From Pseudomonas benzenivorans (GTDB taxonomy: Bacteria; Pseudomonadota; Gammaproteobacteria; Pseudomonadales; Pseudomonadaceae), in NCBI RefSeq assembly GCF_024397895.1, contig NZ_CP073346.1, forward strand, positions 620,001 to 684,000: DNA of 64,000 nucleotides, written 5' to 3'. Position numbers and translations under genes: made by a program. The notes under the pieces were generated by a model, which saw nothing but the letters and a program-made list of their open reading frames with translations, ran no database searches and was not told the DNA's origin. This document shows, piece by piece, positions 33,070 to 42,678 of this stretch (position 1 is the stretch's first letter; the number at the start of each line of letters is the position of its first letter).

Positions 33070-33564
33070 ATGCACTACCGCTACCACGACAGTCCCGTCG
33101 GTCGCCTGCTGCTGGTCGGCGACGAAGCCGGTTTGCAGCAGTTGCTGATGGAGATGGATGAGCGGCCCTGGCAAATCGAAGAGGACTGGCAATCGGCCGG
33201 AGCCGAGCTGGACGCGCCCTGCCGCCAGCTGGACGACTACTTCGCCGGCCGGCGGCGGCGCTTCGAACTGCCCCTGGCGCCCCGCGGCACGGCCTTCCAG
33301 TTGGCCGTGTGGCAAGCCCTGCAACAGATCCCCTTCGGCCAGACCCGTTGCTACAGCGGCCTGGCCGAAGCGATCGGTCGGCCGCGGGCGGTGCGCGCCG
33401 TCGGCGCGGCCAACGGCGCCAATCCGATCGCCATCATCATCCCCTGCCACCGGGTGATCGGCCGCGACGGCAGCCTCACCGGCTACGCCGGCGGCCTGGC
33501 ACGCAAGGCGCTGCTGCTGCAGCTGGAGGGGGTGCAGTCACCCCAGCAGGCGCTGGTGTTCTGA
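33070..33564 (+). CDS. ogt: Methylated-DNA--protein-cysteine methyltransferase
   Basis: A 164-residue suicide repair protein that takes the methyl group from O6-methylguanine onto its own Cys. The active site IPCHRVIG holds C126, with the HTH arginine-finger helix upstream (RPRAVRAVGAANGANP) and the N-terminal DSPVGRLLLVGDE strand. It lacks the Ada zinc domain and is thus Ogt-type. ATG 33070 follows GGAGGCTGAGG; it is translationally linked to alkA. Confidence 0.94.
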   Translation: MHYRYHDSPVGRLLLVGDEAGLQQLLMEMDERPWQIEEDWQSAGAELDAPCRQLDDYFAGRRRRFELPLAPRGTAFQLAVWQALQQIPFGQTRCYSGLAEAIGRPRAVRAVGAANGANPIAIIIPCHRVIGRDGSLTGYAGGLARKALLLQLEGVQSPQQALVF

Positions 33565-33683
33565 CCCTCGCCGCAGCGCACGACGGCAACCTGTAACAGC
33601 GCACGCCGGCGGCGATCTAAGCCTCTAGATACTCACCTTCCGGGCCTGGCCGTGGGCCCGCGGGAGAAGGAGGTTGCCAACCC

Positions 33684-34748
33684 ATGCCCTGGACACTTGC
33701 ACACAGAGCACCGCTCAAGACAGTCGGCGCAGCCCTGGGACTGTTCGGCCTGCTGGTGGCTGTAAGCCATGCGGGTCGGCTTGACGACCCGCCGGACGCG
33801 CCGCAGCGCCTGCTAGCCGCCCCGCCGCAGGCCTATGCCGAGATCATGCTGCCCGGTGGGCCCGGCAAGGACGGCATTCCCTCCATCGATCGCCCGCGCT
33901 TCGAGGATGCCGCCAGCGCCGAGCGCTTCCTGGCGCCGGAGGACTGGGTGTTCGGCGTCTATCACGGCGGCCAGGCCCGCGCCTACCCGCAGCGGATTCT
34001 GGTGTGGCACGAAATCGTCAACGACCGCATCGCCGGCGAGCCGCTGTGCATCACCTACTGCCCGCTGACCGGCACGGCCCTGGGGTTCCAGCGCGGCGAC
34101 AGCGAGTTCGGCGTTTCCGGCAAGCTGGTCAACAGCAACGTGGTGATGTACGACCGCGCCAGCGATAGCCACTGGTCGCAGATCCCCGGCGTCGCCATCA
34201 GCGGCCCCGCCCAGGGCCGGCAGCTGGCGGAGATCCGGGTGTTCTGGAGCACCTGGGCCAACTGGCGTGCCCGCCACCCGGACACCCTGGTGCTCACCAC
34301 CGACACCGGCGCGCTGCGCAACTACAGGCGCGACCCCTATGGCAGCTACCAGCCGTTGCGCGGCTACTACGCCGCCGACGCGCTGATGTTTCCGGTGATG
34401 CATGAAGACGCGCGCTACCCCAGCAAGCACAGCATCCTCGGCTTTCGCACCGCCAGCGTGGCGGTCGCGGTGGACAAGGCCTATCTGCGCGCGCAACAGC
34501 TGATCCACTATCGGCACGGCGACGAGCACTTCCTGATCATCCACGACCCCGGCCTGGATACCGGCTGGGTGCTGCGCGCCGACCGGCCCGTGCCACTCGA
34601 CCCGGCATCGCTGCGCTTCACCGCCGAGGGTCCTCAGGCTGAAGGGTTGCAAGGTCTGGAGCCGATCAATGCGTTCGAGGCCATGTGGTTCGCCTGGTAC
34701 GCCTTCTACCCCGAGACGGTACTGCTCGATGGCCACGAGCAAGATTAG
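33684..34748 (+). CDS. DUF3179 exported protein
   Basis: A 354-residue protein with an N-terminal signal/anchor (residues 10-30) and a DUF3179 domain. Diagnostic parts are IPSIDRPRF, VFGVYHGGQARAYPQRILVWHEIVND and ITYCPLTGTALGF with C122 and C126, plus VSGKLVNSNVVMYDRASDSHWSQI. The family is periplasmic and its function is unknown; the conserved Cys could bind metal or cofactor. AAGGAGG precedes ATG 33684. The next gene overlaps its 3' end by 20 bases, suggesting a two-gene unit. Confidence 0.88.
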   Translation: MPWTLAHRAPLKTVGAALGLFGLLVAVSHAGRLDDPPDAPQRLLAAPPQAYAEIMLPGGPGKDGIPSIDRPRFEDAASAERFLAPEDWVFGVYHGGQARAYPQRILVWHEIVNDRIAGEPLCITYCPLTGTALGFQRGDSEFGVSGKLVNSNVVMYDRASDSHWSQIPGVAISGPAQGRQLAEIRVFWSTWANWRARHPDTLVLTTDTGALRNYRRDPYGSYQPLRGYYAADALMFPVMHEDARYPSKHSILGFRTASVAVAVDKAYLRAQQLIHYRHGDEHFLIIHDPGLDTGWVLRADRPVPLDPASLRFTAEGPQAEGLQGLEPINAFEAMWFAWYAFYPETVLLDGHEQD

Positions 34749-35259
34749 TCGCGCGTTGGTCGGCGTGGCGGCCGCGGTCTACGGGCTGCTCTACCTGTAT
34801 GCCGTCGGCGACCTGGACCTGGGACCGGCCGGCTGGGGCTGGTCGAGCCTGCCTTGGGACTGGCAGCGCCTGATCGCCCAGCGCGGGCCCTGGCACTTCG
34901 AGGCCATCGCCATGCTCGAGCTGGGGCATGGGTTGGTGCTGTTGAGTCCGCTCAACCTGCTGCTGGCGGCGCTCCTGGGCCTGTTGCTCGGCGCCAACCT
35001 GCACGGCGCCCTGGCCCTGCGCCGGCGCCCCAGCTGTTCGTCCGGCGCCCGCGCGGCCTGGAGCATCGGCCTGTGGCCGGCGCTGCTGGCCGGCGGTGCC
35101 TGCTGCGCGCCGAGCCTGCTGTTGCTGGTGGGCATCCCCGGCCTCGGCGCCTTCGTCGGCCTGTTCTCCTGGCTACTGCCACTGTCACTGACGCTGCTGA
35201 TCGGCAGCCGCCTGTGGCAACGCCGTCGCGGCGCGCCGCGCCTGCTGGGACTGCTGTGA
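34729..35259 (+). CDS. Polytopic membrane protein downstream of DUF3179
   Basis: A 176-residue protein with about four to five transmembrane helices. One (ALVGVAAAVYGLLYLYAVGDL) lies near the N-terminus. The rest are in the second half (LLSPLNLLLAALLGLLLG, WSIGLWPALLAGGACCAPSLLLLVGI, LGAFVGLFSWLLPLSLTLLIG). A CC pair lies in GGACCAPS. I do not recognise a family. ATG 34729 lies inside the DUF3179 gene; the ribosome site is weak, consistent with coupled translation. Confidence 0.65.
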   Translation: MATSKISRALVGVAAAVYGLLYLYAVGDLDLGPAGWGWSSLPWDWQRLIAQRGPWHFEAIAMLELGHGLVLLSPLNLLLAALLGLLLGANLHGALALRRRPSCSSGARAAWSIGLWPALLAGGACCAPSLLLLVGIPGLGAFVGLFSWLLPLSLTLLIGSRLWQRRRGAPRLLGLL

Positions 35260-35269
35260 ACCCGGCCAC

Positions 35270-35836
35270 TCAGGGGGGTGGGATGCGCGCCAAAACCTGG
35301 GCCGGCAGCACCAGCGGCCGGGCCAGGATCAACCCTTCGCCGGAAGCCGGATAGACCCCGGTCAGCGCGGTGATATTGACCTGATGGGACACCAGCACCA
35401 TGACCGTACCGGGCATCAGGGCGTTGACCCGCTCGACCAGCTCGGCGGTCTGCGCCTTGGCCCGGGCACGGGCGGCGAAGAAGGAGTCCAGTGCCGGCAG
35501 CGGCTCGACCGGGCCCAGGTCCATCTGCTGCGCGGTATCCCGGGCGCGACACCAGCGGCTGCTGAGCAGGCGCGGGCGGGAAATGCCCTGATTTCGCAGC
35601 AACTGGCCCCAGCGCCGTGCCTCATCCCGACCACGCTGGTCGAGGTTGCGCTGGGTCGAGCAATCGCCCAGGCGGAAGTTCGCCGGATCGCCCATGCCCG
35701 GCGCGGTGGCGTGACGCAACAGCAGCACGGCCCGCCCTTCGCGCAGGGCATCCCAGGCTTCGCGCTCGCTGGCCTGGGCGGCACCGGGCAGGGCCAGCCA
35801 GGCCAGCAACAGACAGGCGACGAAGCGGTCGGGCAT
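35270..35836 (-). CDS. Exported histidine phosphatase family protein
   Basis: A 188-residue protein with a signal peptide (residues 1-22, cleavage near AQA-SE) and a phosphoglycerate-mutase-type phosphatase fold. The catalytic motif LLLRHATAPG contains R41 and H42, the second phosphate Arg is in SSRWCRARDT, and the second His is in VLVSHQVNI. Substrate is unknown and the location is probably periplasmic. It starts one base after the stop of the small PLDc_N gene, so it is the last gene of the mtn-side transcript. Confidence 0.85.
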   Translation of the reverse strand: MPDRFVACLLLAWLALPGAAQASEREAWDALREGRAVLLLRHATAPGMGDPANFRLGDCSTQRNLDQRGRDEARRWGQLLRNQGISRPRLLSSRWCRARDTAQQMDLGPVEPLPALDSFFAARARAKAQTAELVERVNALMPGTVMVLVSHQVNITALTGVYPASGEGLILARPLVLPAQVLARIPPP

Positions 35837-35837
35837 G

Positions 35838-36029
35838 TCAGAGCGCCGCGCTGCTCCGCGGCCCGGCCAGGGCCCAGATGATCAGGCCGATCACCGGCAG
35901 GAAGAGGATCAGCAGCACCCAGAGCACCTTCTTGCCGGTGTCGGCGCCGCTATTGATCACCTGGAGGATGGCCCAGATATCCAGGACCAAAATGACCAGG
36001 CCGAGCAGGCCATTCAAGGTAGAACCCAT
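35838..36029 (-). CDS. Small PLDc_N-domain membrane protein
   Basis: A 63-residue protein with two hydrophobic helices (LLGLVILVLDIWAILQVI and VLWVLLILFLPVIGLIIW) and a short basic tail. The LPVIGLIIWALAGP pattern is that of the N-terminal membrane domain of cardiolipin synthases (PLDc_N), here standing alone without a phospholipase domain. ATG 36029 follows AGGAG. Function unknown; it may be co-transcribed with the histidine phosphatase gene. Confidence 0.8.
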   Translation of the reverse strand: MGSTLNGLLGLVILVLDIWAILQVINSGADTGKKVLWVLLILFLPVIGLIIWALAGPRSSAAL

Positions 36030-36127
36030 GGTGACACTCCTGTGCAGGTGGGTTGCCCTCGTAGGATAGCCGCCCCTGGCCGGATCGCTCCGGGCCGCTG
36101 CCGGGTCGAGCGACGCGGCGCAATGGC

Positions 36128-36811
36128 CTACAGGCGATCGAGGTCGATCACCGCAAAGCTGGCGACGGTCTCGTGGCCGGCCAGCTCGCCACCCTCGCGG
36201 GCCAGGCCGACGGTCTGCAGGCCGGCCTGCTGGGCGGCATCCAGCTCCTCGACGATGTCCGAAAGAAAGACGATCTCCTCGGCCGGACAACCGATGGCCT
36301 GGGCGATGTTGCGGTAGGAGGCGATCTCGCGCTTGGGCCCGCTGGTGGTGTCGAAATAGCCGCTGAACAGCGGGGTCAGGTCGCCCGCCTCGGAGCAGCC
36401 GAAGATCAGGCGCTGCGCCTGGATCGAGCCGGAGGAGTAGACATAGAGGTCGTAGCCCTGCTGCTTCCAGCGCTTGAGCGCCTCCACCGCATCGGGGTAG
36501 ACATGGCCCTTGAGCTGGCCGGCCTGGTAGCCCTCGGCCCAGACCATGCCCTGCAGGGCCTTGAGCGGCGTGGCCTTGCGGTCGGCGGCGATCCAGCCGA
36601 GGAGGATCTCGACCACCCGCTGGACGTCGGCCTCGGGCTCGCCGCTCTCCGCCCGCACCGCCGCCAGCTGCTCGGCCACCGCCGGCTCGTCGGCGTGCGC
36701 CAGAACGAAGTCCGGCAGGTGCCGGGCGGCATAGGGAAACAGCACGTCGAAGACGAAGCTCACCGCACTGGTGGTGCCTTCGATATCGGTGAGAATGGCT
36801 TTGATCGGCAT
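36128..36811 (-). CDS. mtnC: Enolase-phosphatase E1 (acireductone synthase)
   Basis: A 227-residue HAD-family enzyme of methionine salvage. It enolises 2,3-diketo-5-methylthiopentyl-1-phosphate and removes the phosphate, giving acireductone. The nucleophile is D9 with E11 (ILTDIEGTT, the Glu being typical of MtnC), then YSSGS as motif II and [13 protein letters not shown] as motif IV. ATG 36811 follows TTGGAG; 14 upstream codons are excluded. It follows mtnD in the operon. Confidence 0.94.
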   Translation of the reverse strand: MPIKAILTDIEGTTSAVSFVFDVLFPYAARHLPDFVLAHADEPAVAEQLAAVRAESGEPEADVQRVVEILLGWIAADRKATPLKALQGMVWAEGYQAGQLKGHVYPDAVEALKRWKQQGYDLYVYSSGSIQAQRLIFGCSEAGDLTPLFSGYFDTTSGPKREIASYRNIAQAIGCPAEEIVFLSDIVEELDAAQQAGLQTVGLAREGGELAGHETVASFAVIDLDRL

Positions 36812-36904
36812 GGCAACTCCAAAGTTTGGGTGGCAGGCCTCCCGGCCCGCCACCTCGACGCAGTCAGCAGGGCGCTCGCCGTAGCAGCCGCCCCAAAATC
36901 AGGC

Positions 36905-37450
36905 TCAGTCTTCCAGGCGCGGGAAGCGGCTGGCGATGTCCTCGCCGGTGAACTGGGCGACCCAGCCTTCCGGGTTGTTGAACAGACGGATGGCCACGAA
37001 GTGCGGGTGCTCGCCCATGTCGAACCAGTGGCGGGTGCCGGCCGGCACCGAGATCAGGTCGTTCTTCTCGCACAGCACGGCGTACACGTAGTCGTCGATA
37101 TGCAGGGTGAACAGGCCACGCCCGGCGACGAAGAAGCGCACCTCGTCCTCGGCATGGCGGTGCTCGTCGAGGAACTTGGCGCGCAATTCGGTCTTCTGCG
37201 GGTGGTCGTCGCTCAGGCTGATCACGTCGACGGTGACGTAGCCGCGCTCGCTCATCAGCTGGTCGATCTGTGGACGGTAGGCGGCGATCACCTCGTCCTG
37301 GCTGGCGCCGGGGGCGATGGGCGCCACGGCCTGCCAGCGCTCGAAGCGCACGCCGACCTCGGCCAGGGTGCTGGCGATGTCCTCGAGGTGGGTCAGGACC
37401 TTGTTCGGCTGGTCGGGGGAAGATTCGTGGTAGACGCTCAGGCTGCTCAT
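36905..37450 (-). CDS. mtnD: Acireductone dioxygenase
   Basis: A 181-residue cupin that oxidises acireductone to the keto-acid precursor of methionine (Fe form) or to carbon monoxide and side products (Ni form). Metal ligands are H97, H99 and E103 in DEHRHAEDE, and H141 in GTRHWFDMG. It lies between mtnB (34 bases) and mtnC (93 bases). The metal, and hence the reaction, cannot be told from sequence. Confidence 0.95.
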   Translation of the reverse strand: MSSLSVYHESSPDQPNKVLTHLEDIASTLAEVGVRFERWQAVAPIAPGASQDEVIAAYRPQIDQLMSERGYVTVDVISLSDDHPQKTELRAKFLDEHRHAEDEVRFFVAGRGLFTLHIDDYVYAVLCEKNDLISVPAGTRHWFDMGEHPHFVAIRLFNNPEGWVAQFTGEDIASRFPRLED

Positions 37451-37484
37451 GCTCGGGCTCTCGCTGTGATTGGGGGGAACGGAA

Positions 37485-38105
37485 TCAGGCCTTGTGCAGG
37501 GCCCGCACCTTCAGCTCGCACTCGAAGAGGAACTCGAAGGCTTCGATCTGGCGCAGCGCGTCGCTCATCCGCGCGCCCCAGGTGTACAGGCCGTGACCGC
37601 GGATCAGGTAGCCGACGCAGTCCGGATGGGCCTCCAGCCAGGGCTGCACCTTGGCCGCCAGGCGGGCGATGTCCTGGTCGTTGTCGAAGATCGGCACCTC
37701 GACCTGGGACTCGTGGGTGGTGACGCCGCTGAAGGCCTTCTGCAGCTCGTAGTCGGCGAACACCAGCGACTCACTGAGGCACAGGCGCGACAGCACGGTG
37801 GCGTTGACCGAGTGGGTGTGCAGCACCGCGCCGATCTCCGGCTTCCAGCTGTACAGCTGGGTATGCAGCAGGGTCTCGGCCGAGGGCTTCTTGCCCGGCT
37901 CGAGGCTACGCCCCTGCAGGTCGGTGGCCAGCACGTCGTCCGGCCCCAATTCTCCCTTGTGCTTGCCGGACACGGTCAAGAGCGCTTCGCTCGGCGACAG
38001 GCGCACCGAGTAGTTGCTGCTGGTGGCCGGCGACCAGCCACGGCCGTAGAGAAAGCGGCCGGCCTCGATGATCTGTTGGGCGAGTTGTTCGCGGGTCGGG
38101 CTCAT
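37485..38105 (-). CDS. mtnB: Methylthioribulose-1-phosphate dehydratase
   Basis: A 206-residue class II aldolase-fold zinc enzyme that dehydrates methylthioribulose-1-phosphate. Zinc ligands H96 and H98 are in AVLHTHSVN, a third His is in LIRGHGLYTWG, and TSSNYSVRL and SGKHKGEL are family motifs. The start overlaps the MFS gene by 4 bases (ATGA), so translation is probably coupled. The open frame upstream of this ATG is a shadow of the MFS gene. Confidence 0.94.
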   Translation of the reverse strand: MSPTREQLAQQIIEAGRFLYGRGWSPATSSNYSVRLSPSEALLTVSGKHKGELGPDDVLATDLQGRSLEPGKKPSAETLLHTQLYSWKPEIGAVLHTHSVNATVLSRLCLSESLVFADYELQKAFSGVTTHESQVEVPIFDNDQDIARLAAKVQPWLEAHPDCVGYLIRGHGLYTWGARMSDALRQIEAFEFLFECELKVRALHKA

Positions 38106-39253
38106 GGCCTCTCCTCTTGCAAGCGTGTGGCGGTAATGACGGCAGCCGCCAGGGCTGCCAGGCTGGCGATGGCAAAGGTCCAGGCCGGCCCCAGGCTGTT
38201 CCAACTGTAACCGGAGTACAGCGCGCCGAGGGCGCCGCCTATCCCGGCCAGGGTGGCATAGAGTGCCTGACCCTGGCCTTGCTGGCGGTCGGCGAAACTG
38301 CGCTGGACGAAATGGATGGCGGCGGCGTGAAAGCTGCCGAAGGTCGCCGCGTGCATCAGCTGGGCGAACAGCAGCACTGCCAGGTGATCGGCCAGGGTGC
38401 CGAGCAGCAGCCAGCGCAGCGCGGTAATCAGGAAACTGGCCAGCAGCACGGTGCGCAGCGAATAGCGCGCCAGCAGTCGGGCCATGAACAGAAACAGCAC
38501 GATCTCCGCCACCACCCCCAGGGCCCAGAGCTGGCCGATCAGGCCACGGGCGTAGCCCAGCGCCTCCAGGTGCAGGGTGAGGAAGGTGTAGTAGGGCCCG
38601 CTGCTCAGCTGCATCAGGCCGACGCTGCAGTAGAACGCCAGAATGCCGGGGCGCCGCAATTGCTTGAGGAAGCCGCCCAGGGCCGGGTCGCTGGGGCGCA
38701 TCTGCGGCTCGGCATTGGGCACCCAGCAGCTGCTGACGACGATGCCGGCCATGATCAGCACCAGGGCCCAGGGAAAGGCATCCAGGCTGACAGACTCGAA
38801 CAGCTTGCCCAGGCCGACCACGGCGACGATGAAACCGATGCTGCCCCACAGGCGGATCTCGCTGTAGCGCGTGGCCCGCTCGCGCAGGTGGGCCAGGGTG
38901 ATGACCTCGAACTGCGGCAGCACCGCGTGCCAGAAGAACGCATGGGCGGCCATGATCAGCGCCAGCCAGGCATAGCTCTGGCTGATGAAGATGCCGGCGA
39001 AGCACAGCAGGGTGCAGACCGCGCCGAATCGCACGATGGCCAGGCGCCGGCCACTGTAGTCGCCCAGCCATCCCCACAGGTTCGGGGCGATGCAGCGCAT
39101 CAGCATGGGAATGGCCACCAGCTCGCCGATGCGCGCGGCGGAAAAGCCCAGGTGATCGAAATACAGCGCCAGGAACGGCGCCGTGGCGCCGAGCAGGGAG
39201 AAGTAGCAGAAGTAGAAGCCGGACAGGCGCCAGTAGGGCAACGCGGGGCTCAT
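38102..39253 (-). CDS. MFS transporter between aroC and mtnB
   Basis: A 383-residue, 12-helix major facilitator protein (starts MSPALPYWRLSGFYFCYF; loop motif GWLGDYSGRR between helices 2 and 3). It resembles the MFS_1-like/HcaT group. Its conserved position directly upstream of mtnB, with overlapping codons, suggests a substrate related to methionine salvage, for example methylthioribose or a related nucleoside. That is inference from context only. The ATG at 39253 is 20 bases behind the aroC stop. Confidence 0.85.
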   Translation of the reverse strand: MSPALPYWRLSGFYFCYFSLLGATAPFLALYFDHLGFSAARIGELVAIPMLMRCIAPNLWGWLGDYSGRRLAIVRFGAVCTLLCFAGIFISQSYAWLALIMAAHAFFWHAVLPQFEVITLAHLRERATRYSEIRLWGSIGFIVAVVGLGKLFESVSLDAFPWALVLIMAGIVVSSCWVPNAEPQMRPSDPALGGFLKQLRRPGILAFYCSVGLMQLSSGPYYTFLTLHLEALGYARGLIGQLWALGVVAEIVLFLFMARLLARYSLRTVLLASFLITALRWLLLGTLADHLAVLLFAQLMHAATFGSFHAAAIHFVQRSFADRQQGQGQALYATLAGIGGALGALYSGYSWNSLGPAWTFAIASLAALAAAVITATRLQEERP

Positions 39254-39273
39254 GACCTGACCCGCGACATGCC

Positions 39274-40365
39274 TCAGAGCTGCCCCAGAACCGGCGTGCC
39301 GACGCGGACGCCGGCGTTCTGCCCGCGGTGACGCAACAGGTGGTCCATCAGCACGATGGCCATCATCGCTTCGGCGATCGGCGTGGCGCGGATGCCCACG
39401 CACGGGTCGTGGCGGCCCTTGGTGATCATCTCCACCGGGTTGCCGTCGACATCGATCGAGCGCCCCGACGTGGTGATGCTGGAGGTCGGCTTGAGCGCCA
39501 GGTGGGCGACGATCGGCTGGCCGCTGGAGATGCCGCCGAGGATGCCGCCGGCATTGTTGGACAGGAAACCCTCGGGCGTCAGTTCGTCGCGGTGCTCGGT
39601 GCCGCGCTGGGCGACACTGGCGAAACCGGCGCCGATCTCCACCCCCTTGACCGCATTGATGCTCATCAGGGCATGGGCCAGCTCGGCATCCAGGCGGTCG
39701 AAGATCGGCTCGCCGAGACCGGGCATCACGCCCTCGGCGACCACGGTGATCTTGGCCCCGACCGAATCCTGGTCGCGGCGCAGCTGGTCCATGTAGGCCT
39801 CCAGCTCCGGCACCTTGTCCGGGTCGGGACTGAAGAAGGCGTTCTGCTCGACGCTGTCCCAGCCTTTGAACGGGATCTCGATCGGGCCCAACTGGCTCAT
39901 ATAGCCGCGAACGAGGATGCCCTCGGTGGCCAGGTACTTCTTGGCGATGGCGCCGGCCGCCACGCGCATGGCGGTCTCGCGCGCCGAGCTGCGACCGCCG
40001 CCGCGGTAGTCGCGGATGCCGTACTTGTGGTGGTAGCTGTAGTCGGCGTGGGCCGGGCGGAACAGGTCCTTGATCGCCGAGTAGTCCTTGGACTTCTGAT
40101 CGGTGTTGCGGATCAGCAGACCAATGGCGCAACCGGTGGTCTTGCCCTCGAACACCCCGGAGAGGATCTCCACCACGTCGTCTTCCTGACGCTGGGTGGT
40201 GTGGCGGCTGGTGCCCGGCTTGCGCCGGTCGAGGTCGCGCTGCATGTCCGCAAGGCTCAGCTCCAGCCCCGGCGGGCAGCCGTCTACGATGGCGACCAGG
40301 GCCGGGCCATGGCTTTCGCCGGCGGTGGTGACGGTGAACAGCTTGCCGTAGGTATTGCCGGACAT
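39274..40365 (-). CDS. aroC: Chorismate synthase
   Basis: A 363-residue FMN-dependent enzyme that makes chorismate from EPSP, the end of the shikimate pathway. Signatures [18 protein letters not shown] (N-terminus), [22 protein letters not shown] and RGTEHRDEL are present. ATG 40365 ([12 protein letters not shown]) follows GGAGCC. It heads the run aroC-MFS-mtnB-mtnD-mtnC, all on the minus strand with small gaps or overlaps, an order I recall from P. aeruginosa. Confidence 0.97.
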   Translation of the reverse strand: MSGNTYGKLFTVTTAGESHGPALVAIVDGCPPGLELSLADMQRDLDRRKPGTSRHTTQRQEDDVVEILSGVFEGKTTGCAIGLLIRNTDQKSKDYSAIKDLFRPAHADYSYHHKYGIRDYRGGGRSSARETAMRVAAGAIAKKYLATEGILVRGYMSQLGPIEIPFKGWDSVEQNAFFSPDPDKVPELEAYMDQLRRDQDSVGAKITVVAEGVMPGLGEPIFDRLDAELAHALMSINAVKGVEIGAGFASVAQRGTEHRDELTPEGFLSNNAGGILGGISSGQPIVAHLALKPTSSITTSGRSIDVDGNPVEMITKGRHDPCVGIRATPIAEAMMAIVLMDHLLRHRGQNAGVRVGTPVLGQL

Positions 40366-40755
40366 GTGCAAAAGGCTCCGCGGGAATCGACTCCGGACCG
40401 GCCGCCACAGCGCGCCAGGCCCCACTCAGTAAAGCCGGCGAGTATACCCGCGGCGCCGCTCCAGTTCACCCCTCGAACCTTGGCCGTAGAAGCTATCGAA
40501 GCCCTTCCTTGTAAGGGTTACAGTCCGTTGGCACGAACGCCCGGATCGCCGCTGCTTCTGTTTACGGGCCCGCTGCAAGCTGCCCCGCGACGCGGCGCAA
40601 TGCCAGATCCAGCACTGCGCCAGCCAGGGCAGAGCCAATGCCCCCTGCCCTGGCCCACTGCATAGCGACGGCTCGCGCTCCAGCTTGAGAGAAAGCGGCC
40701 GATAATCCGGATACTCGTTACTCGCATTCGTACGCGCGCACAGGATTGCAGACCC
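40366..40755. other. Intergenic stretch between aroC and a divergent gene
   Basis: About 390 bases. It should hold the aroC promoter and that of the plus-strand gene. A GCCGATAA stands at 40698-40705, but no sigma-28 -35 element is spaced to it. No RNA gene or protein-like frame was found. Confidence 0.5.
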
Positions 40756-41553
40756 ATGCTCGAGCCTCAGGCCCAGGCGCCCAAACCAGACATTTCCGCA
40801 GATCCGCCGGCAGCGGTCGAAGCGACCCATCCCTGGGCGAATCTCGATCCCGAACAGTTCCGTCTGCTGCGCCTGGCCCCGCTTCCAGCCGACCGCAGTA
40901 CCGGACTGCGGCCCCTGCGTTTTGCCGAACTGGGCCGCCTGGTGCGTCACAGCAAGGCGCAAAGCCTGCTGCGCCTGACGGTACAACTGCCCGGTCAACA
41001 CTTGCGCCCCGAGCAGAACCGGCTGGAGGTATGGATCGATCACCGCGGCAAGGAGGTGCGCTTCGGCCCCGAAGGCGGCCTGCAGGTAGAGCCCGGCAAC
41101 CGCGGCCTGGGCCGTTTCCTGCTGGCCCAGGGCATCGCCTGGGCCAAGCAGCACTGCGCCCACTATCAGGTTGAGGGCGGCGCACTGCCCGCCAAGGCAG
41201 TGGCCAGTGAAGACGCCAGGGCTCGGCGCGATCATTGCCTGCTGGCCCAGGGTTTTACCCTGGACTACCTCGACCCGCTGCAACTCAAGGCTCACTACGG
41301 TGCGCCGCGGCTCGGCGCGCTGCACGAGGACTGGAATGCCGACAAGGTCCAGATCGTCGAGACGCTGGAGGTTGCCGCCATGCTGCAGCAAACCGACCAG
41401 GCCCTGCACGACCAGGCGGTAAAGATCCGCAAGCAGGAAGAGCGCATCGATCGCTTCAGGGCCGAGGACAGCACCCTGCGCTTTACCGTCGGCTGCCTGG
41501 TGACGTTCTGCCTGTTCCAGGCCGGCTTGCTGATCTGGATGTCGGTGCGCTAA
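40756..41553 (+). CDS. Tail-anchored protein with GNAT-like N-terminal domain
   Basis: A 265-residue protein. Residues 28-190 contain a stretch reminiscent of GNAT acetyltransferases: strands around LEVWIDHRGKEVRFGPEG, then GNRGLGRFLLAQGIAWAKQ like the acetyl-CoA loop and helix, then AVASEDARARRDHCLLAQGF. The CoA-binding RxxGxG/A pattern is only approximate. A coiled coil follows (AMLQQTDQALHDQAVKIRKQEERID), then one C-terminal helix (FTVGCLVTFCLFQAGLLIWM), giving a tail-anchored topology with the domain in the cytoplasm. It is convergent with prmB. Confidence 0.7.
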   Translation: MLEPQAQAPKPDISADPPAAVEATHPWANLDPEQFRLLRLAPLPADRSTGLRPLRFAELGRLVRHSKAQSLLRLTVQLPGQHLRPEQNRLEVWIDHRGKEVRFGPEGGLQVEPGNRGLGRFLLAQGIAWAKQHCAHYQVEGGALPAKAVASEDARARRDHCLLAQGFTLDYLDPLQLKAHYGAPRLGALHEDWNADKVQIVETLEVAAMLQQTDQALHDQAVKIRKQEERIDRFRAEDSTLRFTVGCLVTFCLFQAGLLIWMSVR

Positions 41554-41569
41554 CTGCGCCCCTCAGCGT

Positions 41570-42502
41570 TCAAGCATTCAGGCGCTGGCAAAACAGCGCC
41601 TGATGCTCGCGGCACTGCTGGGCCGCCAGCAGGAACACGCCGTGGCCGCCGCGCTCGAACTCCAGCCAGGTGAAGTCCACCTCGGGGTACAGCGTCTCGA
41701 CGTGCACCTGGCTGTTGCCGACCTCGACAATCAGCAGGCCCTTGTCGGTGAGGTGATCGGCGGCCTCGGCGAGCATGCGCCGCACCAGGTCCAGGCCATC
41801 GTCGCCACAGGCCAGGCCCAGGGCCGGCTCATGCTGGTATTCGGCCGGCATGTCGGCAAAATCCTCGGCGTCGACATAGGGCGGGTTGGAGACGATCAGG
41901 TCGAAGCGCTGGCCCGGCAAGCCGGCGAAGCCGTCGCCCTGTACCGTGTAGACCCGCTCTTCCAGGCCGTGCCGCTCGATATTCTGGTTGGCCACCTCCA
42001 GCGCCTCGAACGACAGGTCGCCCAGCACCACCTCGGCCTCGGGGAACTCATACGCACAGGCGATGCCGATGCAGCCCGAGCCGGTGCACAGGTCGAGGAT
42101 GCGGGCCGGCTCAGTGCCCAGCCAGGGCTGGAAGTGCTGCTCGATCAGCTCGGCAATGGGTGAGCGGGGAATCAGCACGCGCTCGTCGACCAGAAACGGC
42201 AGGCCGCAGAACCAGGCTTCGCCGAGCAGGTAGGCGGTCGGCACCCGGTCGCCGATGCGCCGCTCGAGCAGGGCCTGCAACCGCGCATGCTCATCGTCTT
42301 CCAGTCGGCAGTCGAGGTAGCTGTCGGCGATCTCCCAGGGCAGGTGCAGAGCGCCCAGCACCAGCTGGCGCGCCTCGTCCCAGGCATTGTCGGTGCCATG
42401 GCCATGAAACAGCCCTTCGCCATGGAAGCGGCTAACCGCCCAACGGATGTAATCACGCAGGGTGCGCAGGCGGGTTTGGCTGGCGGGCGAAAGGGCGGTC
42501 AC
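41570..42502 (-). CDS. prmB: Ribosomal protein uL3 glutamine methyltransferase
   Basis: A 310-residue SAM-dependent methyltransferase that methylates the Gln of the conserved GGQ-like site in ribosomal protein L3 and helps ribosome assembly. The SAM site is [14 protein letters not shown] (135-148); the substrate-Gln motif is NPPYVD (206-211). The N-terminal helical domain ([16 protein letters not shown]) is typical of PrmB as opposed to PrmC. No operon partner is clear. Confidence 0.94.
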   Translation of the reverse strand: MTALSPASQTRLRTLRDYIRWAVSRFHGEGLFHGHGTDNAWDEARQLVLGALHLPWEIADSYLDCRLEDDEHARLQALLERRIGDRVPTAYLLGEAWFCGLPFLVDERVLIPRSPIAELIEQHFQPWLGTEPARILDLCTGSGCIGIACAYEFPEAEVVLGDLSFEALEVANQNIERHGLEERVYTVQGDGFAGLPGQRFDLIVSNPPYVDAEDFADMPAEYQHEPALGLACGDDGLDLVRRMLAEAADHLTDKGLLIVEVGNSQVHVETLYPEVDFTWLEFERGGHGVFLLAAQQCREHQALFCQRLNA

Positions 42503-42678
42503 AGGCAGTCTCCGGAAAAAAGAGCGTGCAGTTTAGCCGAACGGCTCAGCCGCGACGCATTGCCGAACGAAAACGCCGCACCGCCCCTCAAGTACCGCTG
42601 CCAAAGCCCAGGGCGCGCCGATATAATTTGAAACGATTTTTTAACCCGTCCTATCCCTTCCCTCGAGACTCCCCCTAA

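Noticed and set aside
38102..40408. A single 768-residue minus-strand protein covering the MFS gene and aroC
   Set aside because: The first half lies in a frame other than that of aroC and looks random; the true MFS start is ATG 39253, just behind the aroC stop.
40486..40530. Short inverted repeat CCCTT-N6-AAGGG and a possible protein fragment upstream of aroC
   Set aside because: Arms of only five bases and no family recognised; not enough to call an IS end or pseudogene.
40698..40705. FliA promoter before the tail-anchored protein gene
   Set aside because: GCCGATAA is present, but the base positions 15 upstream (TCCA) do not resemble TAAA, and the gene has no link to motility.
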